A stretch of 64,000 nt of DNA from an uncultured Lachnospiraceae bacterium (GTDB lineage: Bacteria; Bacillota; Clostridia; Lachnospirales; Lachnospiraceae): positions 1-64,000 of the forward strand of contig CAJTUZ010000016.1 in assembly GCA_910579735.1 (NCBI GenBank), read 5' to 3'. This document shows positions 1 through 8,715 of this stretch, one piece after another (position 1 is the stretch's first letter; each line of letters starts with the position of its first letter). The position numbers and the translations under genes are program-made. The notes beneath the pieces are model-generated. The model was not told the origin of the DNA. It was given only the letters and a program-made list of their open reading frames with translations, and made no database searches.

Positions 1-1349
1 AGCTGCTTATGCTGCGCTTCCATTTGTTTCAGTGCATTTACCAACTGCTCTAACTCTGATGTATCAATAACAAATCCGTTTTTCATCAATCTTAAATTAG
101 CTTCTACTGTCATCATGAAACGGATTTCTTCTAACTGCCGTCTGGCGGAGATCACTGCCGGATTTTCTATCGCTCCTGCCGTCTGCGCTGCCATACCGCT
201 ATTCTTTGGCTCCTGCGTTTTATCTTTTTCAAGACCGGAAGTATTTCCCACGATCTGCTTCTGTGCTGCCTCCAGATTCTGCAGCGTAAGCGGCTCGCCT
301 TCCGATACTGCCTTATCGACTGCCTCTTCCGTAATCTGCTCAAACCGCTCTGTATATTCCACAGCCTTTTCCAGATTACTTCTGTCATCCGCCAGGTTTG
401 CTCCTCCGGCCGCTTTCCCATCTGCGATGGCCGATGCAATTGCGGAAAGAATCTGTTTTTCGTCCTGCGGCAGTGTAAGGGAATCCAGCTGGTTAAATTT
501 TCTAACCGCATCTGATGTTAACGGTATTCCCTTTTCAATCAGCCATTTTGCGTCTTCCATCGTTTCTTCATTGACTTCCAGACCGGCTTTTTGAATGACT
601 GCTTCCATTTGCGGATACAACTGCTGCCAATGAAAATCTTCCGCTTTTTTGGCATAATATCCGCCGTATCCCTGCTGGCTGAAACATTCGTAATAACCTT
701 TTCCCTGTCTGCTCCCGTCCGCAGTAGAACTGTGCTGTGCCAGATAGAGATTGTCGATGGTAGGCTCCATTTGATTTTCCACCATATATTTCACGGCGCC
801 ATCGGTCATCTGCGAAAGTTCTTCCGCTTTATGATAAGCCTCTACGGCGTTTCTGACATTCTCTTCCGTTACGGGAATATCATGCGCGGCAAACTGCTGG
901 CAGAGCTCTTTTGCAAAAACTTCGCTTCCCGTAATCTTCTCCAAAGTGTCCGCATCGATCTGATCCGTATAGCCGGCTACCTGTGCGCCGCCTTTGATCA
1001 GCTCTGCTTTTATTTTGTCAACAATCGTAACGACCTCTTCTATTTCCATGTCTCCAACCTGATAACCATCTTTCATCATCTGGCCGAAATCCTGTGCAGA
1101 CATAGAATTAGACATAACTGTCATATAGTCTCTCTGCACGGCAGTATCGATCTGCCCTGCTTCCTGCATAACGTCTTCTGCGGTCTTTCCCTGACCTTTG
1201 TAAGCTTTGTTATCCATAACTGTTCCAGAAATGTCTAATGCATATACCCCCGACTGACTGCTTTTTTGCGTCTGGGTATCTCTGTATGTAGTTGTCGCCA
1301 CCTTGTCTACATTTTGATTTGTGTTGTTAGTATCCAGGTTAATTTTCAT
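1..1349 (-). CDS. DUF6240-like protein, 3' part cut by window edge
   Basis: Reading leftward from an ATG at 1349, the frame stays open for 449 codons to the window edge, so the C-terminus is missing. The protein begins MKINLDTNNTNQNVDK and is polar, soluble and rich in Gln, Glu and Ala, with no signal peptide or membrane segment. Helical stretches with repeated TEENVRNAV / NEETMEDAK / TSDAVRKFN / TLQNLEAAQK phrases recur about every 80-90 residues, suggesting internal helical repeats. This composition and layout match my memory of the DUF6240 family, found beside flagellar genes in motile Clostridia and of unknown function. The family call is recognition, not a search. No flagellar gene is visible because the window ends. 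Confidence 0.75.
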   Translation of the reverse strand, partial: MKINLDTNNTNQNVDKVATTTYRDTQTQKSSQSGVYALDISGTVMDNKAYKGQGKTAEDVMQEAGQIDTAVQRDYMTVMSNSMSAQDFGQMMKDGYQVGDMEIEEVVTIVDKIKAELIKGGAQVAGYTDQIDADTLEKITGSEVFAKELCQQFAAHDIPVTEENVRNAVEAYHKAEELSQMTDGAVKYMVENQMEPTIDNLYLAQHSSTADGSRQGKGYYECFSQQGYGGYYAKKAEDFHWQQLYPQMEAVIQKAGLEVNEETMEDAKWLIEKGIPLTSDAVRKFNQLDSLTLPQDEKQILSAIASAIADGKAAGGANLADDRSNLEKAVEYTERFEQITEEAVDKAVSEGEPLTLQNLEAAQKQIVGNTSGLEKDKTQEPKNSGMAAQTAGAIENPAVISARRQLEEIRFMMTVEANLRLMKNGFVIDTSELEQLVNALKQMEAQHKQ

Positions 1350-1397
1350 ATACACACTCCATGTAGTAGGCTTTCATTTCTATATACAACATATATA

Positions 1398-1442
1398 AAA
1401 AGGTGAATGCAATACATAACCCGTATCAGGCATTCACCCTTT
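1398..1442 (-). terminator. terminator-like hairpin in the leader of the DUF6240 gene
   Basis: GGTGAATGC (1402-1410) pairs perfectly with GCATTCACC (1430-1438). Read on the minus strand the hairpin is followed by TTTTTATATATG, the form of an intrinsic terminator. It lies only about 50 bp upstream of the DUF6240 start and no minus-strand gene precedes it, so it is either an attenuator in the 5' leader or the end of an unrecognised short transcript. Confidence 0.45.
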
Positions 1443-1518
1443 ATTTCGGCATACTTTTTTGTTTTCTTAACCTCTGCATGTAAATCCACGGAGATTATAA
1501 GATCTGCAGGCCGTTACT

Positions 1519-1555
1519 GTTGATCACATTCTGTACAGAAATAAATATGATCAAC
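1519..1555. repeat. 8-bp inverted repeat, possible operator
   Basis: GTTGATCA (1519-1526) and TGATCAAC (1548-1555) form a perfect inverted repeat with 21 bp between the arms. It lies in the divergent intergenic region of about 300 bp (1350-1648) between the DUF6240 gene and the HTH-kinase gene. A TATAAT follows at 1576-1581, without a good -35 box. Operator role is inferred only from placement. Confidence 0.35.
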
Positions 1556-1648
1556 GATAAGCTGCTCCCGTCTGTTATAATACCATCATAGATAATCCGC
1601 TTTTTGCAGTTCTTATGCCGGATAAAAATCCATACGGAGTGACTCCTG

Positions 1649-2815
1649 ATGAAATATGTAAATGCACACAATGTTTTACCCGAAGAATTAATTCTAATGA
1701 TCCAAAAACATTATCAGGCCGGTTATTTATATATACCAGGGAAAAAGGATCATACGCCAGGGCAGCAGACCGACTATAAGATCGAACTGTCAAAACGCAA
1801 TCAGTATATCTATCTGAAGCACCTTGAAGGGCGGACAAACGGGCAGCTGAGAAATATATTTCACTTGTCAGAGTCCAGTATCAGAAGGATTATTTTTAAA
1901 GAAAGGACGAAACATCAGAAAATGAAAACAACAATAGAAGAAATTTTGCCTTTATGGGAATTGGAAAACGAACAATTAATACAGATATATTCCTCCGCAT
2001 GGGAACTCAATCATTCCTATGTCATAAAAATGTATGATGACCGGAAACAACTGGAAAGGAACATTCAAATATCGACAATTTTATCGGCGTGTAATATTCC
2101 GGTCGCGGAAATCGTGCCTGTCAAAACAGGTGAAAAATATGCCGCACATAATAACGTTTACTTTCTGGTGTCCAAAAAATTACCGGGAAGTAATATTACC
2201 GAAATAAAAAATCCGGCAATGTCTTATAAAATGGGGCGTGCAATCGCGCAGTTACATAAAGCTTTTATTGAATGTGAGAAGGAAATTGAATTTTGGGATA
2301 ACAGCCTTTTACAAGAAATGAAGGGGTGGGTACGTAAAAATTTGGCAAATCATGCGTGGCAGATCATTGAAAAAGAAGATTATGACAAAACAGTGGAATT
2401 ATTAGAAAATATATACGACTGCCTGCCAAAGCAGCTGATCCACAGAGATGTACACTTCGGAAACTTTCTGTTTTGTGAAGGGGAGCTGTCAGGATATATT
2501 GACTTTGATCTAAGCCAGAAAAATATAAGGATATTTGATATCTGCTACTTTCTGACAGGATTATTGGCAGAAGAAACGGATAATGCTTTTACCCAAAATG
2601 AATGGATCGAAAGCTTTAGATCGGCTGTTGCGGGTTACGAAAGCATCATCCGCCTTTCCGCCGAAGAAAAAAGAGCGTTTCCCTGCGTGATGAAATGTAT
2701 AGAAATCTTATGTGCAGCGTATTTTATCGGTTTAAAAGACAAGAAACATGCTTATGACGCATACCATGTATTCCGTTTTATACAAAGCTGTGAAAATGAT
2801 ATAACAGGCATCTGA
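1649..2815 (+). CDS. CD3324-like HTH fused to an aminoglycoside-phosphotransferase-like kinase
   Basis: 388 aa. Residues 1-90 resemble the small CD3324-type DNA-binding proteins: an N-terminal MKYVNAHNVLPEELI, a YLYIPGK turn, then a helix-turn-helix around NGQLRNIFHLSESSIRRII. Residues about 100-388 have the APH/choline-kinase fold: a candidate ATP-binding Lys127 in VIKMYDD, the catalytic loop HRDVHFGNF (Asp267, Asn272) and the metal-binding DFD (285-287). Such kinases phosphorylate small hydroxylated molecules; the substrate here is unknown. The start is the ATG at 1649, nine bases after GGAG within GGAGTGACTCC. The fusion of a DNA-binding domain with a kinase is unusual. A free-standing CD3324-like protein lies at 35.3 kb. 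Kinase fold is firm, regulatory role is inference. Confidence 0.8.
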   Translation: MKYVNAHNVLPEELILMIQKHYQAGYLYIPGKKDHTPGQQTDYKIELSKRNQYIYLKHLEGRTNGQLRNIFHLSESSIRRIIFKERTKHQKMKTTIEEILPLWELENEQLIQIYSSAWELNHSYVIKMYDDRKQLERNIQISTILSACNIPVAEIVPVKTGEKYAAHNNVYFLVSKKLPGSNITEIKNPAMSYKMGRAIAQLHKAFIECEKEIEFWDNSLLQEMKGWVRKNLANHAWQIIEKEDYDKTVELLENIYDCLPKQLIHRDVHFGNFLFCEGELSGYIDFDLSQKNIRIFDICYFLTGLLAEETDNAFTQNEWIESFRSAVAGYESIIRLSAEEKRAFPCVMKCIEILCAAYFIGLKDKKHAYDAYHVFRFIQSCENDITGI

Positions 2816-2844
2816 GTTTTGTGATGGTCCGGAAGACCGTCCGG

Positions 2845-2874
2845 AAAAAAGAGCGGCGATCTTAACCGCCGCTC
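2845..2874 (-). terminator. intrinsic terminator of glgB
   Basis: GAGCGGCG (2851-2858) pairs with CGCCGCTC (2867-2874); on the minus strand the hairpin is followed by TTTTTT. It sits 20 bp beyond the glgB stop codon. Confidence 0.85.
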
Positions 2875-2893
2875 AATATTTATCAATGTCCTG

Positions 2894-4828
2894 TTAGAAA
2901 ACGAATATCGCAGCCGTAAGCGGCGGCAGATCAAACGTAATGGAATAATCTTTGGAATCGCAGCTTTCCTTCACTGCCGTAAGTTCTCCCGGTATCGTAT
3001 TGCCAAAACCGCCGAAACGCTTCTCATCGCTGTTTAAAAGTAATTTGTATTTCTTCTTTTTCGGCACGCCGACCCGGAACTCTTCCCGCATCATCGGCGT
3101 CATGTTGAGCACGAACAGGATATTGTTTTTGCCTGTCTCGTCTTTTCTATAAAAGCTATATGTACTGCGTTCGGCATCATCCGCATTAATCCACTCAAAT
3201 CCATCCCAGGTATTATCAATAGAATACATCGCCGGATATTTACGGTATAGTTTCAGAAGTTCTTTTACGTATTCATGCATACCGCGGTTCTGTTCCTCAC
3301 CGAGTAAAAACCAGTCTAATTCCCGCTTCTCGCTCCATTCTCTCTCCTGTCCGAAATCCTGTCCCATGAAAAGCAGTTTCTTCCCCGCATGGCCGAACAT
3401 ATAACTGTATCCGACTCTTAAGTTTGCATATTTATCTACAGGATAACCCGGCATTTTATTTACCATGGAACATTTCAAATGTACGACTTCATCATGCGAT
3501 AACGGCAGAATATAATTTTCACTGCTGTTATAACTCATGGCAAATGTCATGGCATAATGATTGCCTTTTCTGAAGATCGGATCAAGCTTCATATAATCGC
3601 AGAAGTCATGCATCCATCCCATATTCCATTTGAAAGAAAAACCAAGTCCTTCGCTGCCCTCTTCAATCTTGCCGGTAACCTGAGGCCATGCCGTCGATTC
3701 TTCCGCAATCGTAAGAAAACCGGGGAATGTTCCCAGAACAACGGAATTCATATGACGGAAGAACTCTATTGCCTCCAGATTCTTATTTCCGCCGTATTTG
3801 TTAGGCAGCCACTGCCCATCCTTTTTGCCGTAATCCAGATACAGCATCGATGCCACGGCATCAACTCTGATGCCATCGATATGATATTCTCTTGCCCAGA
3901 ATAATACATTGGCAATAAGGAAATTTTTCACCTCTGTTTTACCGTAATTAAAAATTTTGGTTCCCCAGTCAGGATGCTCTCCGAGTCTCGGATCGGGATG
4001 CTCAAAGATACATTCGCCGTCAAATCTGCTCAGGCCGTGCGCGTCCGTCGCGAAATGAGCAGGAACCCAATCCAGGATAACACCGATCCTGTTCCGGTGG
4101 AGTTCATTGATCAGGTACATGAAATCCTCAGGATTGCCATGTCGGGAAGTCGGCGCATAATATCCGGTCACCTGATATCCCCAGGAACCGTCATACGGAT
4201 ATTCCGCAATACCCATTAATTCTATATGCGTATAGTGCATTTCCTTTAAATATTCCACGATTCTTTCGGCAAACTCGCGGTAATTATAGAAACCGTCTTC
4301 TGTTCCGTCCGGGTGTTTCATCCAGGAACCGATATGACACTCATAGATAGCAAGCGGTTCTTTGTTATAGTCTTTACCCTCTCTGTCTTTCATCCAGACT
4401 TCATCCGACCATTTAAAGCGGGAAATATCAAAGGTTTTGGAAGCGTTGCCGGGCCTCATTTCCGTATAGTTGGCAAAGGGATCCGCCTTGTAGCGTTTCT
4501 CACCGGAAAGCGTATGGATCAGAAACTTATACATTTCATTTTCTTCCACACCCGGAATAAATAGCTTATAGATCCCGCCGGGTCCGAGTTTCTCCATTTG
4601 GTGCTTTTCTTCATCCCAGCCGTTGAAGGTTCCTATAACATAGACACTTTCCGCATTCGGAGCCCATACAGCAAAAAACATTCCTTTTACGCCGTTTTCC
4701 ACGGAAGGATGCGCACCCAGTTTTTTATAAATATCATAATGCGTTCCCTGCGCAAACAGATATTGGTCAGCCTCCGAAATAAATACCTTATTCTCCACTT
4801 CCTTCTGCCTTTTTACTTTTCCTGCCAT
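2894..4828 (-). CDS. glgB: 1,4-alpha-glucan branching enzyme
   Basis: 644 aa, the usual length for bacterial GlgB. It cuts alpha-1,4-glucan chains and rejoins them as alpha-1,6 branches in glycogen synthesis, in the cytoplasm. An N-terminal CBM48-type beta-sandwich (about residues 30-130, FAVWAPNAESVYVIGTFNGW) is followed by the GH13 barrel with region motifs DWVPAHF, DGIRVDAVAS (nucleophile Asp), AEESTAW (acid/base Glu) and LPLSHDEVVH. A C-terminal beta domain ends the protein. It follows the TPR/AAA-like gene by 20 bp on the same strand and has its own terminator, so the two are probably cotranscribed. No other glycogen gene is in the window. Confidence 0.95.
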   Translation of the reverse strand: MAGKVKRQKEVENKVFISEADQYLFAQGTHYDIYKKLGAHPSVENGVKGMFFAVWAPNAESVYVIGTFNGWDEEKHQMEKLGPGGIYKLFIPGVEENEMYKFLIHTLSGEKRYKADPFANYTEMRPGNASKTFDISRFKWSDEVWMKDREGKDYNKEPLAIYECHIGSWMKHPDGTEDGFYNYREFAERIVEYLKEMHYTHIELMGIAEYPYDGSWGYQVTGYYAPTSRHGNPEDFMYLINELHRNRIGVILDWVPAHFATDAHGLSRFDGECIFEHPDPRLGEHPDWGTKIFNYGKTEVKNFLIANVLFWAREYHIDGIRVDAVASMLYLDYGKKDGQWLPNKYGGNKNLEAIEFFRHMNSVVLGTFPGFLTIAEESTAWPQVTGKIEEGSEGLGFSFKWNMGWMHDFCDYMKLDPIFRKGNHYAMTFAMSYNSSENYILPLSHDEVVHLKCSMVNKMPGYPVDKYANLRVGYSYMFGHAGKKLLFMGQDFGQEREWSEKRELDWFLLGEEQNRGMHEYVKELLKLYRKYPAMYSIDNTWDGFEWINADDAERSTYSFYRKDETGKNNILFVLNMTPMMREEFRVGVPKKKKYKLLLNSDEKRFGGFGNTIPGELTAVKESCDSKDYSITFDLPPLTAAIFVF

Positions 4829-4848
4829 TGTTTTCCCCCTATCCCACT

Positions 4849-7620
4849 TTAATAGTGCATAAAATCATTCTCTCTTAAAATGATCATATCATCATCATCA
4901 TATCGTTTTGCCAGAAGGACATCGACAAAATGTTTCGGCGTTTTTTTATTGGCATAATAAATCGCTTCATCCACCAATTCTCTTACTTCCGCAACGGTGA
5001 CTTCGTGATCGCTCGTCTGCATATCCGCAATTCTCGTATGAAGGGCAAGTATCCCGAATTCATCAATGGAATACTCCATCTGTTCCGCATATTGTCTCGC
5101 ATATGCGACCAGAGCCTCATCATCCAAGGGTTCGATATCTATCCGCAGTTCAAAACTGTAATTCAGGATGGAATTTTCCACCAGGAACTGGTTCATCCGC
5201 TGTTTCGTATCTTCCAGAATCAGAAGCAGTCCGATATTATCCTTCTCCAGTTCCTTCGCCAGTTTGGCTACCGTTTCTCCCTTCAAATCGGCGGCTTTCT
5301 CAATGATGAGCGCCCCGTTATTGATCCTTGCCAACGTTTTGGGAATATCCTTTTTGTTGAGGACCGTACCGGCAATTTTGGCTACTTTACCGGAAAAATT
5401 ACTGTCGCTGTACTGCATTTCCCGGATCAGACATTTGGCAAGAGACAGCGTGCCGCCCCCTTCTTCTCCAGTAATAATGACATTTCCCGCATATGCGGCC
5501 ATACTCATATTATCAAGCGTATGAATCAACTGTTCTCTGGATTTTCTATGATGCACATACGGTCCGAACAGTTCTTTCTCTTCGTCGCTCAATTCTCTGC
5601 CTGCATGCCCATGTCCCTGCTGCGGCTCGTTTTTTGCTTCCGGCATGGATACAGTCTTCTTCTCCGGCTCCGGTTCTTCTATATCCGTCTCATAAACTTC
5701 CTCTTCCGGCTCCGCTTCCTCAGGCTCCTGCTCTTGCGCAACTTCCTCGAATTCTTCCGGTATCTCTTCCGGTTCTTCGTATACGGCGTCAGATTCCTCC
5801 TCCGGCTCCGGCAGTTCTTTCCTTTCCTCCTGCACCGGCTCAGGCTCCGGTTTCACCCGTACAGGTTTTGGCTGCGGCGCTGCGCCTAATTCCAGTTCCG
5901 CTTCCTCCGGTATGATCACCCTCTTAATGGCGGGTTTTTCTGACTCTTTCATGATCGCGGCCACAAACGCCTTTTCAAGCTGCTCTAAAAGACCGCTCTT
6001 TGTTGCCTCGTCGAAATCTGCGAACAAACTTCCGGTATGTTCCATAATACGCTGTCTGACAGCTTCCATACGCTTCTGCTCGTTGCTTTTTTTCATTGCT
6101 TCCCATTCAGCCATAATATCTTCAATACTAAGCTGTCCGGTAATCTGTTTCTCTATTGCCTTGATATCCGGAACGACCAGACGGATCTGTCCGTCGTTTT
6201 CCTGGGAAAGAACTTCATCATATTTGCTGGATCTTGACCCTTCTGCGGTATTTCCGGTAAAAATCTCCTGCTGCACCGCTCCCGGACTTTCCGTTCCCGG
6301 TGTCTGTACCGCCGTAATCTGTATGCCGGGTGTCTGTGTCATCGGCATTTCTGCTTCCCGCGTCTGGGTCATTGGCATTTCCACTGTCGGCGCCTGCGTT
6401 ACAGGCGTCTGCACTGCCATCGTGCCTGCTGCGGAGACCGGCGTTTGTATCTGGGCCGGCGCGGGCGCAGTCTGTGTAACGATCTCCTGTAATTCATCGG
6501 TATCCTGCGGAAGCGTTACTTTCGGAAGCTCCATCGTCTCCTGAAGAAGCGGCGCAATGATCTGCTCTACGATAGAATTTTCCATTACAGGCGCTTCCGG
6601 TATCTGGGCCGGCACATACTGCTCTGCGGGCGCCCCTCCCTGCCGTGCAAAAGTAAACTGCCTGGTCTTTGCCGGATCATCATCCGCTTCCTGCACCGGG
6701 ATCGATGCTGTTACGGGCATCTCTGATATTTCGGAAAGCTGCGATGTTACGGGCAGTTCTGACGTTTCATCCGTCAGGATCTCTCTCATGCTTTCTGCCA
6801 GGGCCATCTGCAGATTCATCGTATTATACTGCCCCAGATCTACCGTTTTTACTTCCGGCAGCTCCGTCGTGGCCGGGAATATATCGTCAGGATCTTCTTC
6901 CTCCTCATCTCCGTAGTCTCTCTCATCGTCCTCTATATCTTCTTCCTCGCCGCCATTCTCATCCTCTTCGGGTTCTTCTTCCATATCTTCGTCCCGCTCT
7001 GCCATCCAAAGATCATACTTTGCCTGCTGATCCGCATTTAACGGTGTGTGAAGCGCTTTTAATTCCAGCGCTTTCAGCACATGCTTGCCCTCTCCGAACC
7101 AGAGGAACATCTCGTCGCATTCCTCCACGCATTTCGTTGTCAGGCCGATCCTATGATAGAGATAGGCCAGTTCATATGCCCATTTCTCACGGTAATCACG
7201 TTTTTTAAATTCTTCCAGAACGGCGATCCGCTCCTCCAGACTGACATCCTGTGCCTCATACAGCCGGTACTGCAGGATAAATCTGCCCGTATCTTTGGGC
7301 GCGATCTGCACGAACTCTTTATAATATTCAATTGCCTGCACATACTCTTCCATTTTAATGGAAAGCTCGCATAGCGAATATACGATCAGTCTTCCCGTAG
7401 GGTGTTTTTCATACGCTAATAAAAGGATATCTTTACTTTCCTGATATCTTCTGTTAATCTTATATAAGTCACTGATGGTACATAGCATCATGACGCTCTT
7501 TACTCTTCGCCAGTCGATCGTGTCCGCAATTTTAACTGCTTCTACAAATTCACCTTCCGAGATCAATGCTTTGATTTCGTCCGCACGAACTTTATATTCA
7601 TACTTATCCAAGGTACTCAC
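4849..7620 (-). CDS. TPR protein with degenerate AAA+ domain
   Basis: 923 aa, no signal peptide or membrane segment. Residues 1-200 are TPR-like helical pairs. About 200-680 are low-complexity: a Glu/Asp-rich stretch, Thr/Pro-rich repeats built on the phrase MPMTQT, and a second acidic Pro/Glu stretch with one coiled-coil-like segment. Residues 686-923 look like the AAA+ module of the SpoVK/CbbX type, but key residues are lost: the Walker A position reads GEEGGGTLS with no lysine, Walker B reads ALIIEKAADL with Glu-Lys instead of Asp-Glu, and the arginine-finger region (NYSFEL) has no Arg. It probably no longer hydrolyses ATP. The function is unknown. It stands immediately upstream of glgB, which may only reflect shared transcription. 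Confidence 0.7.
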   Translation of the reverse strand: MSTLDKYEYKVRADEIKALISEGEFVEAVKIADTIDWRRVKSVMMLCTISDLYKINRRYQESKDILLLAYEKHPTGRLIVYSLCELSIKMEEYVQAIEYYKEFVQIAPKDTGRFILQYRLYEAQDVSLEERIAVLEEFKKRDYREKWAYELAYLYHRIGLTTKCVEECDEMFLWFGEGKHVLKALELKALHTPLNADQQAKYDLWMAERDEDMEEEPEEDENGGEEEDIEDDERDYGDEEEEDPDDIFPATTELPEVKTVDLGQYNTMNLQMALAESMREILTDETSELPVTSQLSEISEMPVTASIPVQEADDDPAKTRQFTFARQGGAPAEQYVPAQIPEAPVMENSIVEQIIAPLLQETMELPKVTLPQDTDELQEIVTQTAPAPAQIQTPVSAAGTMAVQTPVTQAPTVEMPMTQTREAEMPMTQTPGIQITAVQTPGTESPGAVQQEIFTGNTAEGSRSSKYDEVLSQENDGQIRLVVPDIKAIEKQITGQLSIEDIMAEWEAMKKSNEQKRMEAVRQRIMEHTGSLFADFDEATKSGLLEQLEKAFVAAIMKESEKPAIKRVIIPEEAELELGAAPQPKPVRVKPEPEPVQEERKELPEPEEESDAVYEEPEEIPEEFEEVAQEQEPEEAEPEEEVYETDIEEPEPEKKTVSMPEAKNEPQQGHGHAGRELSDEEKELFGPYVHHRKSREQLIHTLDNMSMAAYAGNVIITGEEGGGTLSLAKCLIREMQYSDSNFSGKVAKIAGTVLNKKDIPKTLARINNGALIIEKAADLKGETVAKLAKELEKDNIGLLLILEDTKQRMNQFLVENSILNYSFELRIDIEPLDDEALVAYARQYAEQMEYSIDEFGILALHTRIADMQTSDHEVTVAEVRELVDEAIYYANKKTPKHFVDVLLAKRYDDDDMIILRENDFMHY

Positions 7621-7736
7621 CTCATAACTACTGTATTCTACACAACGTTTCTCAATCTGTAATCCTACTTATACTGTCTTAGTTTACCATAGGCGAATAT
7701 CAATGTAAATAAAATATGCAGAAAAAAATACAGCAT

Positions 7737-7777
7737 CTCCATCGTAGTATATGTAAAACATATACCAAGATATGGAG
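7737..7777. repeat. two-part hairpin in an AT-rich intergenic region
   Basis: CTCCAT...ATGGAG (7737-7742/7772-7777) encloses GTATATG-TAAAA-CATATAC (7747-7765). It lies between rsmA (ends at 7822, reading left) and the TPR/AAA-like gene (starts at 7620). There is no clear T-run, so it may be an RNA processing or weak termination signal. Confidence 0.4.
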
Positions 7778-7821
7778 ACACTGCAATATACATTTCCTTC
7801 ATATTGTATATTTTCTATTTT

Positions 7822-8700
7822 TTACTTCTGTTTCGGGACATGCAGAAGGCTGTTGGAAAGTTCTGTAAATTGCTCTAAAGTCAACGTTTCACCGCGTATC
7901 GCTGCCGGAAGTCCCATCTGTGCCAGCACACCCGCAATCTCTTCCTTATTTACCCCTAAAACCGGTGCGCCCGCCAGACCGTTGACAAGCGTTTTCCTTC
8001 TCTGGTTAAAGGATGCCCTGATAACGGCGAACAAATATGCTTCATCCCATACCGCAACAGGCGGTTTTTCATATTTTGTCAGCCGGATCACGGTACTGTC
8101 AACATTAGGTTTCGGTATAAAGCAGCTCGCCGGCACTTTCACGATAATCTCCGGCTTCGCATAATACTGTACCGCCAAAGACAGCGCCCCGTAGTTTTTT
8201 GTTCCCGGTTCGGCCTGCATTCTGTCCGCAACTTCTTTCTGTACCATAATCGTTATATTCTGCAGTGCGATATGATTTTCAAACAGGGCCATAATGATCG
8301 GCGTCGTAATATAGTAAGGAAGATTCGCCGCCACTTTTACGGGCCGGCCGCCGCCATGCTCTTCTATGATCCGATGCAGGTCTGTTTTCAAAATATCCTG
8401 ATTAATGATCGTTACATTATTATAGGAAGAAAGTGTATCCTGTAAAACGGGAATCAGATTTTTATCTACCTCTACTGCAATGACATTTTTGGCTCTTTCT
8501 GCCAGATACTGCGTCATTGTACCGATACCCGGCCCGATCTCCAATACGCAGTCATTTGCAGTGACATGCGCCGCATCCACAATCTTTTCCAATATATTTT
8601 TATCGATCAGAAAATTTTGTCCGAACTTCTTTTGCAGGCTGATATGATATTTCTGCAGTATCTCTATTGTATTTTTAGCGCTTCCTAACGTTTCCATCAC
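7822..8700 (-). CDS. rsmA: 16S rRNA (adenine1518/1519-N6)-dimethyltransferase
   Basis: 292 aa. RsmA (KsgA) dimethylates two adjacent adenines in the 3' hairpin of 16S rRNA, using S-adenosylmethionine, late in 30S assembly. The sequence shows KKFGQNFLIDKNIL at the N-terminus, the SAM motif VLEIGPGIGTMT, and the catalytic NLPYYITTPI. The length is typical. It follows the TatD-family gene by 15 bp on the same strand; the tatD-rsmA pairing is common in Firmicutes and supports cotranscription. Confidence 0.95.
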   Translation of the reverse strand: MMETLGSAKNTIEILQKYHISLQKKFGQNFLIDKNILEKIVDAAHVTANDCVLEIGPGIGTMTQYLAERAKNVIAVEVDKNLIPVLQDTLSSYNNVTIINQDILKTDLHRIIEEHGGGRPVKVAANLPYYITTPIIMALFENHIALQNITIMVQKEVADRMQAEPGTKNYGALSLAVQYYAKPEIIVKVPASCFIPKPNVDSTVIRLTKYEKPPVAVWDEAYLFAVIRASFNQRRKTLVNGLAGAPVLGVNKEEIAGVLAQMGLPAAIRGETLTLEQFTELSNSLLHVPKQK

Positions 8701-8715
8701 AAAACCATACCTCTC

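Noticed and set aside
591..1238. A 215-codon frame on the plus strand near the left edge
   Set aside because: Antisense to the open DUF6240 frame, which has the better composition and continues to the edge.
4930..5889. A 319-codon frame on the plus strand opposite the TPR/AAA-like gene
   Set aside because: Low-complexity Arg/Leu/Phe product caused by the Glu/Pro-rich codons on the true strand.
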